64,000 bases of DNA from Cypionkella sp049896245 (GCF_049896245.1 NZ_JAFCTX010000016.1:28386-92385), one strand, 5' to 3'. Counted from the stretch's first letter, positions 25,449 through 34,276 are shown. A program made the numbers and translations. Notes: generated by a model from the letters alone, not told the origin.

Positions 25449-26657
25449 TCAGCCCTTGAACGCCGACAGCCTGCGGAATGTCTCACTGATGCCCGCTTGG
25501 TCAACATTGGCGAAGGCGATGCGGATTTGGCGTTTTCCCGCTTCGGAATCCTTGGGCTGGAACATGGTGCCGGGGAGCATCAGCAGGCCCGCTTCAGAGA
25601 CGAGGCGTTTGCACAGCGCGTCGGAGGCTGCGGGGTAGGGGTGTTCGACATAGGCGAAATAGGCGCCGCAGCCGAGGAGCGTCCAGTCGGGCAGGGCGGT
25701 GAAGCCAGTGACCATGGCGGTTCGGCGCGCGAGGATTTCGGCGCGTTCGCCTGCGACCCATTGGGATAGGTTCTGCATCCCCCAGAGCGCGCCGATTTGG
25801 CCCAACTGGTTGGGGCAGATCGCGACGGTGTCGAGGAATTTCTCAATCTGGAACAGGCGGGCAGCGGAGGCGGTGACGCAGCCTACGCGGTGGCCGGTGA
25901 GGCGGTAGGCTTTGGAGAAGCTGTAGAGTTGGATCAGGGTGTCGTGCCAGTCGGGGTCGGTGAACAGATCGTGCGGTCTGCCCCCATTTTCGGAAGAATG
26001 GCGGCTGTCGAAGTCGCGGTAAGTCTCGTCTACGATCAGGGCGAGGCCCTTTGCGCGGCAGAGGTCGCGGAAGGCGGTCAGCGTCTCGGCGGGGTATTCG
26101 ACGCCGCCGGGGTTGTTGGGGCTGACGAGGACGATGGCGCGGGTGCGGTCGGTGATCAGGCGCGCGGCGGCCTCGGCCTCGGGGATCAGGCCGGGGCCTG
26201 CGGCGAGGGGTACGGTATTGACGCCTTGCATGTCCAGCCACATTTTGTGGTTGAAATACCACGGCGTCGGCAAGATCACCTCATCGCCCGCGCCTGCCAG
26301 AGTGGACATCACAGCGCAGAAGGCTTGGTTGCAGCCTTGAGTGATCGCGGTCTGGCTTTCCAACACGGTGCCGCCGTAGGCCTGCGACCATTGTTTGGCG
26401 ACCTCGGCGCGCAGGGCGGGCAGGCCCAGCACCGGGCCGTAGAGATGGGCGTCGGGGTTGTTCAGCGCGGCATCGGCCAAAGCCTGACGCAGACCCAACG
26501 GAGGGCTTTCGACCGGGGCGGCTTGGCTGATGTTGATCAAGGGGCGCTCGGGCGGAAAGCTTACGCCTTGCAACCAGCGCCGCGCCTCCATCACCGGCGG
26601 CGGATCGGTGGCGGCCATCCTTGGATTCAGCGGGGTTGGGTTGAGGGGGTGGATCAT
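25449..26657 (-). CDS. Pyridoxal-phosphate aminotransferase, class I/II
   Basis: A 402-residue fold-type I aminotransferase. Motifs include ITQGCNQAFCAVM, VLVSPNNPGGVEYP (the NPG loop), LIVDETYRDF and SFSKAYRLTGHRVGC with the PLP-binding lysine; the C-terminal RIAFAN holds the arginine that binds the substrate carboxylate. Substrate is not clear; aspartate, aromatic or similar amino acids are typical. The start at 26657 has AGGAGG seven bases upstream, which decides against the longer frame from 26702. A gene for a small membrane protein follows at 2 bases. Confidence 0.9.
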   Translation of the reverse strand: MIHPLNPTPLNPRMAATDPPPVMEARRWLQGVSFPPERPLINISQAAPVESPPLGLRQALADAALNNPDAHLYGPVLGLPALRAEVAKQWSQAYGGTVLESQTAITQGCNQAFCAVMSTLAGAGDEVILPTPWYFNHKMWLDMQGVNTVPLAAGPGLIPEAEAAARLITDRTRAIVLVSPNNPGGVEYPAETLTAFRDLCRAKGLALIVDETYRDFDSRHSSENGGRPHDLFTDPDWHDTLIQLYSFSKAYRLTGHRVGCVTASAARLFQIEKFLDTVAICPNQLGQIGALWGMQNLSQWVAGERAEILARRTAMVTGFTALPDWTLLGCGAYFAYVEHPYPAASDALCKRLVSEAGLLMLPGTMFQPKDSEAGKRQIRIAFANVDQAGISETFRRLSAFKG

Positions 26658-26708
26658 CTGGGTGCCTCCTTGCCGATGCTCTTCCGCCCTTGCGGGCGTC
26701 ATCGCTGA

Positions 26709-26952
26709 TGTTGCGCAGTGTTGCTAGGATAAGGCTGCAAGATCAAGCGAGAAGCGTCCGCAAGCCAGCGACGAGCCGCGGCTTAATGGGTGGCGCTGGC
26801 CTTGGCGCTGCGCCTGACTTTCAGGGCTTTTGTTGCGCGGTGTTGCTAGGATAAGGCTGCAAGATCAAGCGAGAAGCGCCCGCAAGGCAGCGTCGAGCCG
26901 CAGCTTAATGGGTGGCGCTGGCCTTGGCGCTGCGCTTGACTTTCAGGGCTTT
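26709..26952. repeat. 122-bp tandem duplication covering the 3' end of the DUF2127 gene
   Basis: Copy one is 26709-26830 and copy two is 26831-26952, exactly adjacent and of equal length with only about seven mismatches. The second copy contains the last codons and stop of the DUF2127 gene; the first repeats that gene tail as a non-coding remnant. The start TGTTGCGC is the same in both. Confidence 0.95.
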
Positions 26953-27471
26953 GTATTCCTGCCAGACCAGCGCGATCATCATCAGATCGAAGAACGCCAG
27001 CAGCAGCAGGAACGGCGAGCCATTGTGCAGGAATTCAAACAACTGGTAGATCACGAAGCCCGACAGCACCACCATCGCCGCCGGATAAGCCCAAAGGATG
27101 CGCGCCCAGAGCATCACCACCATCGCCAGTTTCAAGCCGCCATGCAGCAGCAGATACCAGCCGTAAAAGTCTTGGGTGGCAACCGGAAAGCCCTCCATCG
27201 CGCGCTGGGTCCAGGCGGCGAGGGTGTCTGTGGGTTGCTCGGCGATCTGGAAATGCGTCAGCCAGTACAGCAGTCGTGCCGCAGGGGCATTTGGGGTCAA
27301 AAGCAGACCGAGGCCGGCCAGAAACTCGGCGGAACACAGCAGGCCCTTGATCGCAAGGCTGGTCTCGAACAACCAATGCAGCACATTCGCGCGGCTGGGG
27401 CGTTTGAGGCCCAACGCCTTGTTGCCTGCCAGCCGTTCGCTGCTTTGGTTTTCGCTGGGCAAGAGGGACAA
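26905..27471 (-). CDS. DUF2127 family membrane protein
   Basis: A protein of up to 188 residues with four membrane segments (around residues 35-60, 100-120, 128-150 and 155-178) and the family pattern FETSLAIKGLLCSAEFLAGLGL near the N-terminus. DUF2127 proteins have no known function. The start is uncertain: the longest frame uses a TTG at 27471 without an obvious ribosome site, and a TTG at codon 20 is possible. Its last 16 codons lie in a duplicated 122-bp segment. Confidence 0.75.
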   Translation of the reverse strand: MSLLPSENQSSERLAGNKALGLKRPSRANVLHWLFETSLAIKGLLCSAEFLAGLGLLLTPNAPAARLLYWLTHFQIAEQPTDTLAAWTQRAMEGFPVATQDFYGWYLLLHGGLKLAMVVMLWARILWAYPAAMVVLSGFVIYQLFEFLHNGSPFLLLLAFFDLMMIALVWQEYKALKVKRSAKASATH

Positions 27472-27701
27472 TGGCGCGGCCTTTCAGTTGCCCAAGGCAG
27501 TCAGGCCCGCAGGGTATGGCGCAAGATCGCCCAGCGTTGCAAGTGGATTAGATGCACCCCCAATGTTGTGATGGGGTCGGGCATCGGCATTGCCGACAAG
27601 GGCCCGGTTTGCCGGACAGCGCCCCGAAATCTTGGCCGCTTTCGCCCAGATGATCCGACAGGATCGAATGTTCGCTGTGGGGAATTGCCGTAGCAGCACC
27701 G

Positions 27702-27872
27702 CTAGGGTGTGGATTTTGCATTACCATGGGTCAGCGCCCTGACCCCGATATCATCTTCAGACTTTGGCATCGTGATATTTAGAGGGGCGGGGGCGACGGA
27801 TGTGCCGGTGTTCGGATCATGGCAGCCTGCCATCAGCAGCGGTGAAAGCAACAGAAGAAACGCGAGCCTCAT
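27702..27872 (-). CDS. Small lipoprotein
   Basis: A 56-residue protein with a classical lipoprotein signal: a charged start (MR), hydrophobic LAFLLLLSPL and the lipobox LMAGC, so the mature protein would begin at Cys16 as a roughly 41-residue lipid-anchored peptide. The mature part has no family I know. The ATG at 27872 has GGGGAT upstream; a GTG four codons earlier is less likely. The 230 bases between it and the DUF2127 gene hold no convincing gene. Confidence 0.65.
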   Translation of the reverse strand: MRLAFLLLLSPLLMAGCHDPNTGTSVAPAPLNITMPKSEDDIGVRALTHGNAKSTP

Positions 27873-27975
27873 TGTGATCCCCACAAAAACAAACCTAACA
27901 GTTCAGCCAGCGTAACGACCTGGCAATTTGCGTCAATAGCTTTGGGTCAGGGCCTTGCAATCGAAGATCAGGGTT

Positions 27976-28482
27976 TCAGTCAGCACCCCGGAAGGGCTGG
28001 ACGTATTGCAGCGCCATGTCCCAAGGAAAGAAGATCCAGGTGTCTTGGCTGACCTCGGTGATATAGCTGTCAACCTGCGGCTTGCCGGAGGGTTTGGCGT
28101 AGACGGTGGCGAAATGCGCATGCGGGTAAAGTTTGCGCACCACTTCCAAGGTTTTGCCCGAATCCACCAGATCATCGACGATCAGAATCCCGGTGCCATC
28201 GCCCATCAGATCGGCCTGCGGGGCCTTGATGACTTCCGGGATCGAGCCTTGGGTCTGGTGGTTGTAGCTTTTGATCGAAATGGTGTCGACGCGTCGGATG
28301 TCCAACTCGCGCGCCACGATCATTGCGGGCACCAGACCGCCGCGGGTGATGCCGACCACGGCTTTCCACAACCCATTGTCCGGCCCCTTGCCGTCCAGCC
28401 GCCACGCCAGCGCGCGTGAGTCGCGGTGCATCTGATCCCAGCTGACGTGAAAGCCTTTTTCATGCGGCAAGCGGTCGTTCAT
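27976..28482 (-). CDS. gpt: Xanthine phosphoribosyltransferase
   Basis: Salvages xanthine and guanine with PRPP to give XMP and GMP. The 168 residues include GITRGGLVPAMIVARELD near residue 44 and the PRPP-binding loop GILIVDDLVDSGKT near residue 98. The C-terminal WIFFPWD is typical of Gpt enzymes. An intergenic hairpin repeat separates it from the upstream lysE-type gene. Confidence 0.93.
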   Translation of the reverse strand: MNDRLPHEKGFHVSWDQMHRDSRALAWRLDGKGPDNGLWKAVVGITRGGLVPAMIVARELDIRRVDTISIKSYNHQTQGSIPEVIKAPQADLMGDGTGILIVDDLVDSGKTLEVVRKLYPHAHFATVYAKPSGKPQVDSYITEVSQDTWIFFPWDMALQYVQPFRGAD

Positions 28483-28503
28483 GGCAGGCTCCTGTTTGGC
28501 GGA

Positions 28504-28552
28504 GGGCGGGGGCCAGCCCCCGCACCCCCGGGATATTTGTGAACAGATGAAA
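28504..28552. repeat. Intergenic hairpin repeat ending in GGATATTT
   Basis: GGGGGCCAGCCCCC hairpin followed by CACCCCCGGGATATTT and then an A-rich AGATGAAAGG. It is the same type as the element at 34277-34330, and lies between the gpt start and the lysE-type stop. Confidence 0.8.
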
Positions 28553-28554
28553 GG

Positions 28555-29169
28555 TCAGGTGGCGGCGATCTTGAGGCCGAGGATGGCAAGCATACCACCA
28601 AAGCAGCGGTCGATGATGGATTTCAGGCTGATATAGGCGGCCTTTGAGCGGTGGAACGAGAAGATGCGGGCCACCACGGTGTTCCAGATCGTCTCATTCA
28701 GGAACACCACCAGCAGAAGCGCTGCATAGACCCAAGCCGGGGTATGCGGCGGTACGGTGCCCACGAAGATCGCCGAGAACAGCACGGCGGGCTTCGGGTT
28801 GGCAAGTTGGGTGATCAGGCCAAGGCGGAAGGCCGACAGCGGCGTGCGTGGCGGGCGAGCGGTTTCGGCCATATCCAGCGGTTGATCGGCGGTTTTCCAC
28901 ATGCCCCACGCCATGTAGATCAGGTAAAGCCCGCCCGCGATTTTTAAGCCGTAGAGCAAAGCGGGGGCGGCTTGGAACACAAGGTTCAGGCCGAACAAAG
29001 CCGCCATCGCCCAGATCACGCCACCGATGCCGATGCCGCAGGCGAGGAAGAACCCGGTGCGCAGGCCCTCGATCACGCCGGTGCGCGCCGACATCAGCAC
29101 GGCGGGGCCGGGGCTGATCGCGACCATCAGATGCAGGAAGGCGACGGCGAGGAAAGCGGTGAGGGTCAT
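28555..29169 (-). CDS. LysE/RhtB family amino-acid exporter
   Basis: A 204-residue inner-membrane protein with about six membrane segments and the family opening HLMVAISPGPAVLMSARTGV. LysE/RhtB proteins export amino acids such as lysine, homoserine or threonine; the substrate here is unknown. It is 25 bases downstream of fabI on the same strand and probably shares its transcript. Confidence 0.92.
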   Translation of the reverse strand: MTLTAFLAVAFLHLMVAISPGPAVLMSARTGVIEGLRTGFFLACGIGIGGVIWAMAALFGLNLVFQAAPALLYGLKIAGGLYLIYMAWGMWKTADQPLDMAETARPPRTPLSAFRLGLITQLANPKPAVLFSAIFVGTVPPHTPAWVYAALLLVVFLNETIWNTVVARIFSFHRSKAAYISLKSIIDRCFGGMLAILGLKIAAT

Positions 29170-29194
29170 CTGGCGGCTACCTTAAAGGGTGAAA

Positions 29195-30031
29195 CTAGTC
29201 CTTACGGCCCGTGACTACATCAATATCCGGCGCATCGACGGCTTTCATGCCGACGACATGATAGCCCGCATCAACGTGCAGGTTCTCGCCAGTGGTGCCC
29301 GAGCCGAGATCGGACAGCAGGTAAAGCGCCGCCTTGCCGACTTCCTCTTGCGTGACATTGCGCCGCAGCGGGCTGTTGAGCTCGTTCCACTTCATGATGT
29401 AACGGAAATCGCCGATGCCAGAGGCGGCAAGGGTTTTGATCGGGCCTGCCGAGATCGCATTGACCCGGATGCCGTCCTTGCCAAGGTCTTCGGCGAGGTA
29501 TTTCACGCTCGCCTCTAGGCCGGCTTTGGCAATGCCCATCACGTTGTAATGCGGCATGACTTTTTCGGCGCCGTAATAGGTGAGCGTCAGCAGAGAGCCG
29601 CCTTTGTTCATCATCGCGCACGCGCGCTGGCACACGGCGGTGAAGGAGTAGACCGAAATATCCATCGTCATCAAGAAGTTAGCGCGGCTGGTGTCAACGT
29701 AGCGGCCGCGCAGTTCGGCCTTGTCTGAAAAGCCGATGGCGTGGACCACAAAATCAATCTTGCCCCACATTTCGGCCAGATGCGCGAACAAAGCGTCGAT
29801 CGACGCCTCATCCGCCACGTCACATTCGACGAAAGTGTTCATGCCGATCGAGGCGGCGAGGGGTTCGACGCGCTTTTTCAGCGCCTCACCCTGATAAGAA
29901 AATGCGATCTCCGCGCCTTGAGCCGCTATGGCTTGTGCGATGCCCCAAGCGATGGATTTGTCATTGGCCAGACCCATGATCAGCCCACGTTTGCCCGCCA
30001 TAAGCGGGCCCGTCACGAGTCCAGTTGACAT
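29195..30031 (-). CDS. fabI: Enoyl-ACP reductase (NADH) FabI
   Basis: Reduces enoyl-ACP in the last step of the fatty-acid elongation cycle. The 278-residue short-chain-dehydrogenase fold shows KRGLIMGLANDKSIAWGIAQ (cofactor site), VVHAIGFSDKAELRG, and the catalytic YNVMGIAK motif (Tyr-x6-Lys). The start at 30031 has GGGGAAG upstream; a GTG six codons earlier is less likely. It is divergent from pdxH across 92 bases. Alphaproteobacteria often have two fabI genes; only one is here. Confidence 0.96.
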   Translation of the reverse strand: MSTGLVTGPLMAGKRGLIMGLANDKSIAWGIAQAIAAQGAEIAFSYQGEALKKRVEPLAASIGMNTFVECDVADEASIDALFAHLAEMWGKIDFVVHAIGFSDKAELRGRYVDTSRANFLMTMDISVYSFTAVCQRACAMMNKGGSLLTLTYYGAEKVMPHYNVMGIAKAGLEASVKYLAEDLGKDGIRVNAISAGPIKTLAASGIGDFRYIMKWNELNSPLRRNVTQEEVGKAALYLLSDLGSGTTGENLHVDAGYHVVGMKAVDAPDIDVVTGRKD

Positions 30032-30123
30032 TTGGTCTTCCCCGTCCACCCTATTTCCTGAAAAAGCTGTGTAGGCGAAAGGCTGCTCTGCATCAAGAGC
30101 AGCGCGCCACGGAAGGAAAGATC

Positions 30124-30726
30124 ATGGACAGAAACGGAATTTTTGCGGGCGATGACCCGTTTGCCATCGCGAAACTCTGGATGACGGCGGCGGAGGCGAC
30201 CGAACCGAACGATCCAAACGCGATTGCTTTGGCGACGGTGGACTCGGAAGGCTTGCCGAATGTGCGGATGGTTTTGCTGAAGGACATCGAACCGGATGCG
30301 TTTGTGTTCTACACCAACTATGGCTCGGCCAAGGGGCGTGAGTTGGATGCTTCGGGCAAAGCGGCTTTTGTGCTGCATTGGAAAAGCTTGCGCCGTCAGA
30401 TCCGGGTGCGCGGTCTGGTCAGCCGCGAGGAGGGCAAGCCTGCCGATGACTACTATGCCAGCCGTAGTCTGAAGTCGCGGTTGGGGGCTTGGGCGTCGGA
30501 TCAGTCGCAGCCGCTTTCTTCGCGGCTGAGTTTGATGGCAGAGGTGGCAAAAGTCACCGCCGCGCAGGGTGCAAATCCCACACGTCCACCGTTCTGGGGC
30601 GGCTTCCGTATTGTTCCTTTAGAGATGGAGTTCTGGGCAGATGGCAACTTCAGGTTGCATGATCGCTTTCGATGGTCACGCCAAGCTATTGATAAGCCGT
30701 GGGAAATTTTGCGACTTAACCCGTAA
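30124..30726 (+). CDS. pdxH: Pyridoxamine 5'-phosphate oxidase
   Basis: An FMN enzyme that makes pyridoxal 5'-phosphate from PNP or PMP. The 200 residues show the family motifs DPFAIAKLWMTAA, PNVRMVLLKD, FYTNYGSAKGREL, SRSLKSRLGAWASDQS and the C-terminal FRLHDRFRWSR.....W....L.P. The ATG at 30124 follows GGAAGGAAAG. A small hairpin lies directly at its stop. Confidence 0.96.
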   Translation: MDRNGIFAGDDPFAIAKLWMTAAEATEPNDPNAIALATVDSEGLPNVRMVLLKDIEPDAFVFYTNYGSAKGRELDASGKAAFVLHWKSLRRQIRVRGLVSREEGKPADDYYASRSLKSRLGAWASDQSQPLSSRLSLMAEVAKVTAAQGANPTRPPFWGGFRIVPLEMEFWADGNFRLHDRFRWSRQAIDKPWEILRLNP

Positions 30727-30745
30727 ATTTCACGAAGCGTGAAAT
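30727..30745 (+). terminator. Hairpin at pdxH 3' end
   Basis: A perfect 8-bp stem, ATTTCACG (30727-30734) with CGTGAAAT (30738-30745), around a 3-base loop directly after the stop. No T-run follows, so it may only stabilise the 3' end or weakly terminate. Confidence 0.5.
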
Positions 30746-30844
30746 GATCTGTGCATAAATGCAGAAAAGATAGCTCTTGCAACGGCGGGGGATATGACCG
30801 CATGACTAAGCCTTAAGGGGCTTTATCTGGGGAAACGGCCTTCT

Positions 30845-31372
30845 ATGAATGATGAAGAAATGGACGTGCAAATTCTGCACGGCCTCGTGAAGTGGTTCGA
30901 TCCAGCCAAGGGTTTTGGCTTTATAGTCGCAGAGGGACACTCTGGGGATATATTGCTGCACGCCAATGTGCTGCGGAATTATGGGCAAAGCTCGGTTGCT
31001 GATGGCGCCGGGATCACGGTTAAGGTGCAACAAACCCAACGGGGTGTGCAGGCGGTGGAGGTCGTGAAGATCGAACCGCCCGCTGGATCGGTGTTTCCCT
31101 TGGGGGAAGATACCGAGCATACAACCCCGGAAGAAATCGCTATCCTGCCGATGGAACCGGCACGGGTGAAGTGGTTCGACAAGGGCAAGGGCTTTGGTTT
31201 TGCCAATGTGTTTGGCCGCAACGAAGATGTCTTCGTGCATGTCGAAGTGCTGCGCCATTCCGGTTTCGCCGATCTTGCGGCGGGCGAGGCGATCTGCCTG
31301 CGCATCGTCGAAGGCAAACGTGGGCGTATGGCGGTGCAGGTGTTGTCATGGGAAGCGGCGGTTCATCTCTGA
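30845..31372 (+). CDS. Double cold-shock-domain protein
   Basis: A 175-residue protein with two CspA-type RNA-binding domains: GLVKWFDPAKGFGFI....DILLHANVL (residues 13-75) and ARVKWFDKGKGFGFANV....DVFVHVEVL (105-170), joined by an acidic linker. The RNP1 (KGFGFI/KGFGFA) and RNP2 (ILLHA/VFVHV) motifs are intact in both. Such proteins act as RNA chaperones and transcription antiterminators. The 118-base leader from pdxH may carry its own promoter and regulatory structure. Confidence 0.95.
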   Translation: MNDEEMDVQILHGLVKWFDPAKGFGFIVAEGHSGDILLHANVLRNYGQSSVADGAGITVKVQQTQRGVQAVEVVKIEPPAGSVFPLGEDTEHTTPEEIAILPMEPARVKWFDKGKGFGFANVFGRNEDVFVHVEVLRHSGFADLAAGEAICLRIVEGKRGRMAVQVLSWEAAVHL

Positions 31373-31821
31373 TCTTGGCTTTGGTGTTTGGCGGTGCAGC
31401 CCATGCGCGGTGCGCCCCTGATACCGTTGAGCTGCGCGGGCCCTCGGGCGTGCAGCGGTTTTCGGTGGAAATTGCTGATTCCGAGGCCGAGCGCAGCAAG
31501 GGTCTCATGTTGCGCGACCATATGGCCGCCTCGGCGGGGATGCTGTTTGTCTATGAACAGCCGAAACACGCCTATTTCTGGATGAAAGACACGCTGCTGC
31601 CGTTGGATATGGTGTTCGCTGATGCCACCGGGCTGGTGACTTTGGTGCGTAGCAATGCGGTGCCGCTGGATGAGACGCCGATTGACGGCGGCGATGGCGT
31701 GGCCGTGGTGCTGGAGATCAACGCAGGCTTGGCCAAACGGATGGGGATTGCGCCGGGATCGGTGCTGCGCAGTGCGGCTTTGGATCAATCTGTCGCGGCA
31801 TGGCGATGTGCGGACCAGTAA
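31348..31821 (+). CDS. DUF192 family exported protein
   Basis: A 157-residue protein with a short signal sequence (SLILALVFGGAAHA, cleavage near residue 20) and a DUF192 domain marked by RSKGLMLRD, MLFVYEQPKHAYFWMKDTLLPLDMVFAD and VVLEINAGLAKRMGI. DUF192 proteins are small periplasmic beta-barrel-like proteins of unknown role. The start at 31348 lies inside the end of the cold-shock gene (25-base overlap), suggesting coupled translation. A longer frame from 31171 is only the other reading of the cold-shock gene. Confidence 0.88.
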   Translation: MGSGGSSLILALVFGGAAHARCAPDTVELRGPSGVQRFSVEIADSEAERSKGLMLRDHMAASAGMLFVYEQPKHAYFWMKDTLLPLDMVFADATGLVTLVRSNAVPLDETPIDGGDGVAVVLEINAGLAKRMGIAPGSVLRSAALDQSVAAWRCADQ

Positions 31822-31918
31822 GCCGTTTCGCTGATTTGCAAATCAAATGGCTTTCACGTTGCCGGAAGTGCTTTAGCGACTTTTCAATCCCGATAAAGCG
31901 GGTTATGAGACTGGCAGT

Positions 31919-31993
<75 letters not shown>

Positions 31994-31995
<2 letters not shown>

Positions 31996-32095
31996 ATTTT
32001 CCAAGGATGTCAATTTTCCAAAGTTTCCAATTTCCCAAAGCTTCCAGTTTCCCAGAACTGCCAATTTCCCAAAGCTTTCAGTTTCTCGAAATTCT
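31994..32095 (+). repeat. AT-rich tandem array, 17 bp x 6, after tRNA-Pro
   Basis: Six 17-bp units of the form CARTTTYCCAAAGCTTC follow without gaps from the CCA end of tRNA-Pro. Successive units differ at a few bases. The stretch is far more AT-rich than the rest of the window. The remaining bases to selO (32096-32198) hold no gene. Confidence 0.93.
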
Positions 32096-32198
32096 CACTC
32101 TCTCAGTTTGGTGTATTTCATGCGCTGCGCTTTGCGTCTGTGTGCTGGCTTGTCCAAGCCGAGCCGCCGGGCCATATCTGTAGCAAAGGAGCCCCGCC

Positions 32199-33608
32199 AT
32201 GATCCCGTTTGACAATTCCTATGTGCGCGATCTGCCCGGCACCTACCTGCGGCAAGCGCCGGACGTGGCACCTGCGCCCGCGCTGGTGGTGCTGAATGAG
32301 GCTTTGGCGCAGGAGCTGGGGCTGGTGATCGAAGATGCCGCTGGCTGGTTTTCCGGGGCTGTGGTGCCGAAAGGGGCCGAGCCTGCGGCTTTGGCCTATG
32401 CCGGGCATCAGTTTGGCGGGTTCTCGCCGAGTTTGGGCGACGGGCGGGCGCATCTGCTGGGCGAGTTCCTTGGGCCCGACGGGCGGCGCTGGGATTTGCA
32501 GCTGAAAGGCTCGGGCCGCACGCCATTTTCGCGCGGTGGCGATGGCAAAGCGGCATTGGGGCCGATGCTGCGGGAATATCTGATTTCCGAGGCGATGGCG
32601 GCGTTGCGCATCCCCACGACCAGGTCTTTGGCGGTGGTGACAACCGGCGAGTCGGTACTGCGCGAGGCCGGGTCTTTGCCGGGGGCGGTGGTGGCGCGGG
32701 TGGCGGCCAGCCATATCCGGGTTGGGACATTTCAGTTTTTTAGCGCGCGTGGCGAAGTGGATAAGCTGCGGGCATTGCTGGATTATACCATTGCGCGGCA
32801 TTATCCCGGCGCAGGCGGCGCGCTGGGGTTGTTTGATGCGGTGGTGGAACGCCAAGCGCGGTTGATCGCGCAATGGATGGGGGTGGGCTTTATCCACGGC
32901 GTGATGAACACCGACAATATGGCGCTGTCGGGCGAGACGATTGACTATGGCCCCTGCGCCTTCATGGAGGCTTACGCGCCGGGCACGGTGTTTTCCTCGA
33001 TTGATCGGCAGGGCCGCTATGCCTATGCCAATCAGCCGCTGATTATGGGCTGGAATCTGGCGCGGTTGGCCGAGACTTTGCTGCCGTTTTTCGATGCGGA
33101 TGCGGATAGGGCGGTGGATCTGGCCAATGCGAGGCTGGGGGGGATTGCGGAAATTTATCGGGCGGAATGGCTCGCGGTGATGCGGGCCAAGCTGGGGTTG
33201 CTCGGGACCGATGCAGGCGATGGTGCGCTGGCGGATGATTTTCTAGCGGCGATCCAAGGGGTTGATTGGACGCTGGCGTTTCGGCGGCTGGCGGGGGCGG
33301 TGGAGGATGAGACCGCTCTGCTGGCGTTGTGCGAGGATGCAACGGAGTTGAAAGCTTGGCTGCCGCGGTGGCGGGCGCGGCTGCGACCGGATGCAAGCCC
33401 TGCGCTGCGGGCGGTTAACCCGGCGGTTATTCCGCGCAATCATCTGGTGGAGGCGGCGCTGGAGGCGGCGACTTTGGGTGATCTGACCCCGTTTCACGCG
33501 CTTTTGGCGCAGCTGCAGGACCCGTTCGGGCCGGAGACCGGGCGTGAGGCGTTTACTTTGGCGGCACCCACGGGGTTTGGTCGCTATGTCACTTACTGTG
33601 GCACGTGA
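32199..33608 (+). CDS. selO: Protein adenylyltransferase SelO (YdiU)
   Basis: A pseudokinase-fold enzyme that moves AMP from ATP onto Ser, Thr or Tyr of proteins, linked to oxidative stress responses. The 469 residues carry GDGRAHLLGE, LKGSGRTPFSRGGDGKAALG, REYLISEAMAALRIPTTRSL, and GVMNTDNMALSGETIDYGP with the metal-binding Asn and Asp. It ends YVTYCGT, with the conserved cysteine that is selenocysteine in eukaryotic homologues. The ATG follows AAAGGAG. Identity is clear. Confidence 0.96.
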   Translation: MIPFDNSYVRDLPGTYLRQAPDVAPAPALVVLNEALAQELGLVIEDAAGWFSGAVVPKGAEPAALAYAGHQFGGFSPSLGDGRAHLLGEFLGPDGRRWDLQLKGSGRTPFSRGGDGKAALGPMLREYLISEAMAALRIPTTRSLAVVTTGESVLREAGSLPGAVVARVAASHIRVGTFQFFSARGEVDKLRALLDYTIARHYPGAGGALGLFDAVVERQARLIAQWMGVGFIHGVMNTDNMALSGETIDYGPCAFMEAYAPGTVFSSIDRQGRYAYANQPLIMGWNLARLAETLLPFFDADADRAVDLANARLGGIAEIYRAEWLAVMRAKLGLLGTDAGDGALADDFLAAIQGVDWTLAFRRLAGAVEDETALLALCEDATELKAWLPRWRARLRPDASPALRAVNPAVIPRNHLVEAALEAATLGDLTPFHALLAQLQDPFGPETGREAFTLAAPTGFGRYVTYCGT

Positions 33609-33615
33609 CCAGGGC

Positions 33616-33658
33616 GGAATTCGCGCGAATTCCGGGCACGATTTCCGCGCGGAAATCG
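33616..33658. repeat. Paired palindrome element, copy 1
   Basis: Two perfect palindromes side by side in the selO/XRE gap: GGAATTCGCGCGAATTCC (33616-33633) and CGATTTCCGCGCGGAAATCG (33639-33658). The same pair in inverted order occurs at 54496-54538. Each can form a hairpin. Confidence 0.9.
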
Positions 33659-33713
33659 GCGTGGTACGGGTTGGGGCGTTGACGGATGGCTTCTGTCTAG
33701 GCAGGGTAGCGCC

Positions 33714-34274
33714 ATGAATCCAAGGTCTGATATCCATGACAGGTTGGCGGCCTCGCTGCGTGAGGCGCGCAAGGCGCGGGGGCTGAGCCTTGATGCGGTG
33801 GCCAAGCTATCCGGTGTCAGCCGATCCATGGTCAGCCAGATCGAGCGTGGGGAATCTTCGCCCACTGTGGCGACCTTGTGGAATCTGACGCAGGCCTTGC
33901 AGGTGGATTTCGCGGGGCTGCTGGAGGGCCGGACCGAGGTGGGGATCGAAGTGGTCCGCGCGGGTGCGGCGCCGGTGATTGGTGGGCGCGGTATTGGGGT
34001 TACGATCCGCATCCTGTCGCCTGCCGATGCGGTGGGCGAGCATGAGGTTTATGATTTGCGCCTGGCGGCCAATGGCTTGCTGGAATCCGAGCCCCATTCT
34101 GCTGGCTGCCGGGAGCATCTGACGGTGATCGAAGGCCAGATCCGGGTGCGCTCGGGCGAGGATGAGCAGGTGTTGGGGCCGGGCGATACTGCGCGTTATC
34201 CGGCGGACCGCGATCATGCGATTGCCGCCGAGGCAGGTGCTGCGCGGGTTTTGCTGATTGTACAGGATAGTTGA
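33714..34274 (+). CDS. XRE family regulator with C-terminal cupin domain
   Basis: A 186-residue regulator with a helix-turn-helix (residues 10-65, LREARKARGLSLDAVAKLSGVSRSMVSQIERGESSPTVATLW compressed in family form) and a cupin sensor (residues 105-182, HLTVIEGQIRVRSG...LGPGDTARYPADRDHAI). Such proteins often control nearby amino-acid or amine genes. It lies just upstream of kbl-tdh in the same direction, so threonine or glycine metabolism is a plausible target; this is inference. Confidence 0.9.
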   Translation: MNPRSDIHDRLAASLREARKARGLSLDAVAKLSGVSRSMVSQIERGESSPTVATLWNLTQALQVDFAGLLEGRTEVGIEVVRAGAAPVIGGRGIGVTIRILSPADAVGEHEVYDLRLAANGLLESEPHSAGCREHLTVIEGQIRVRSGEDEQVLGPGDTARYPADRDHAIAAEAGAARVLLIVQDS

Positions 34275-34276
34275 GG

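Noticed and set aside
27484..27699. 71-residue minus-strand frame between DUF2127 and the lipoprotein gene
   Set aside because: No ribosome site, signal sequence or recognisable pattern; more likely promoter DNA.
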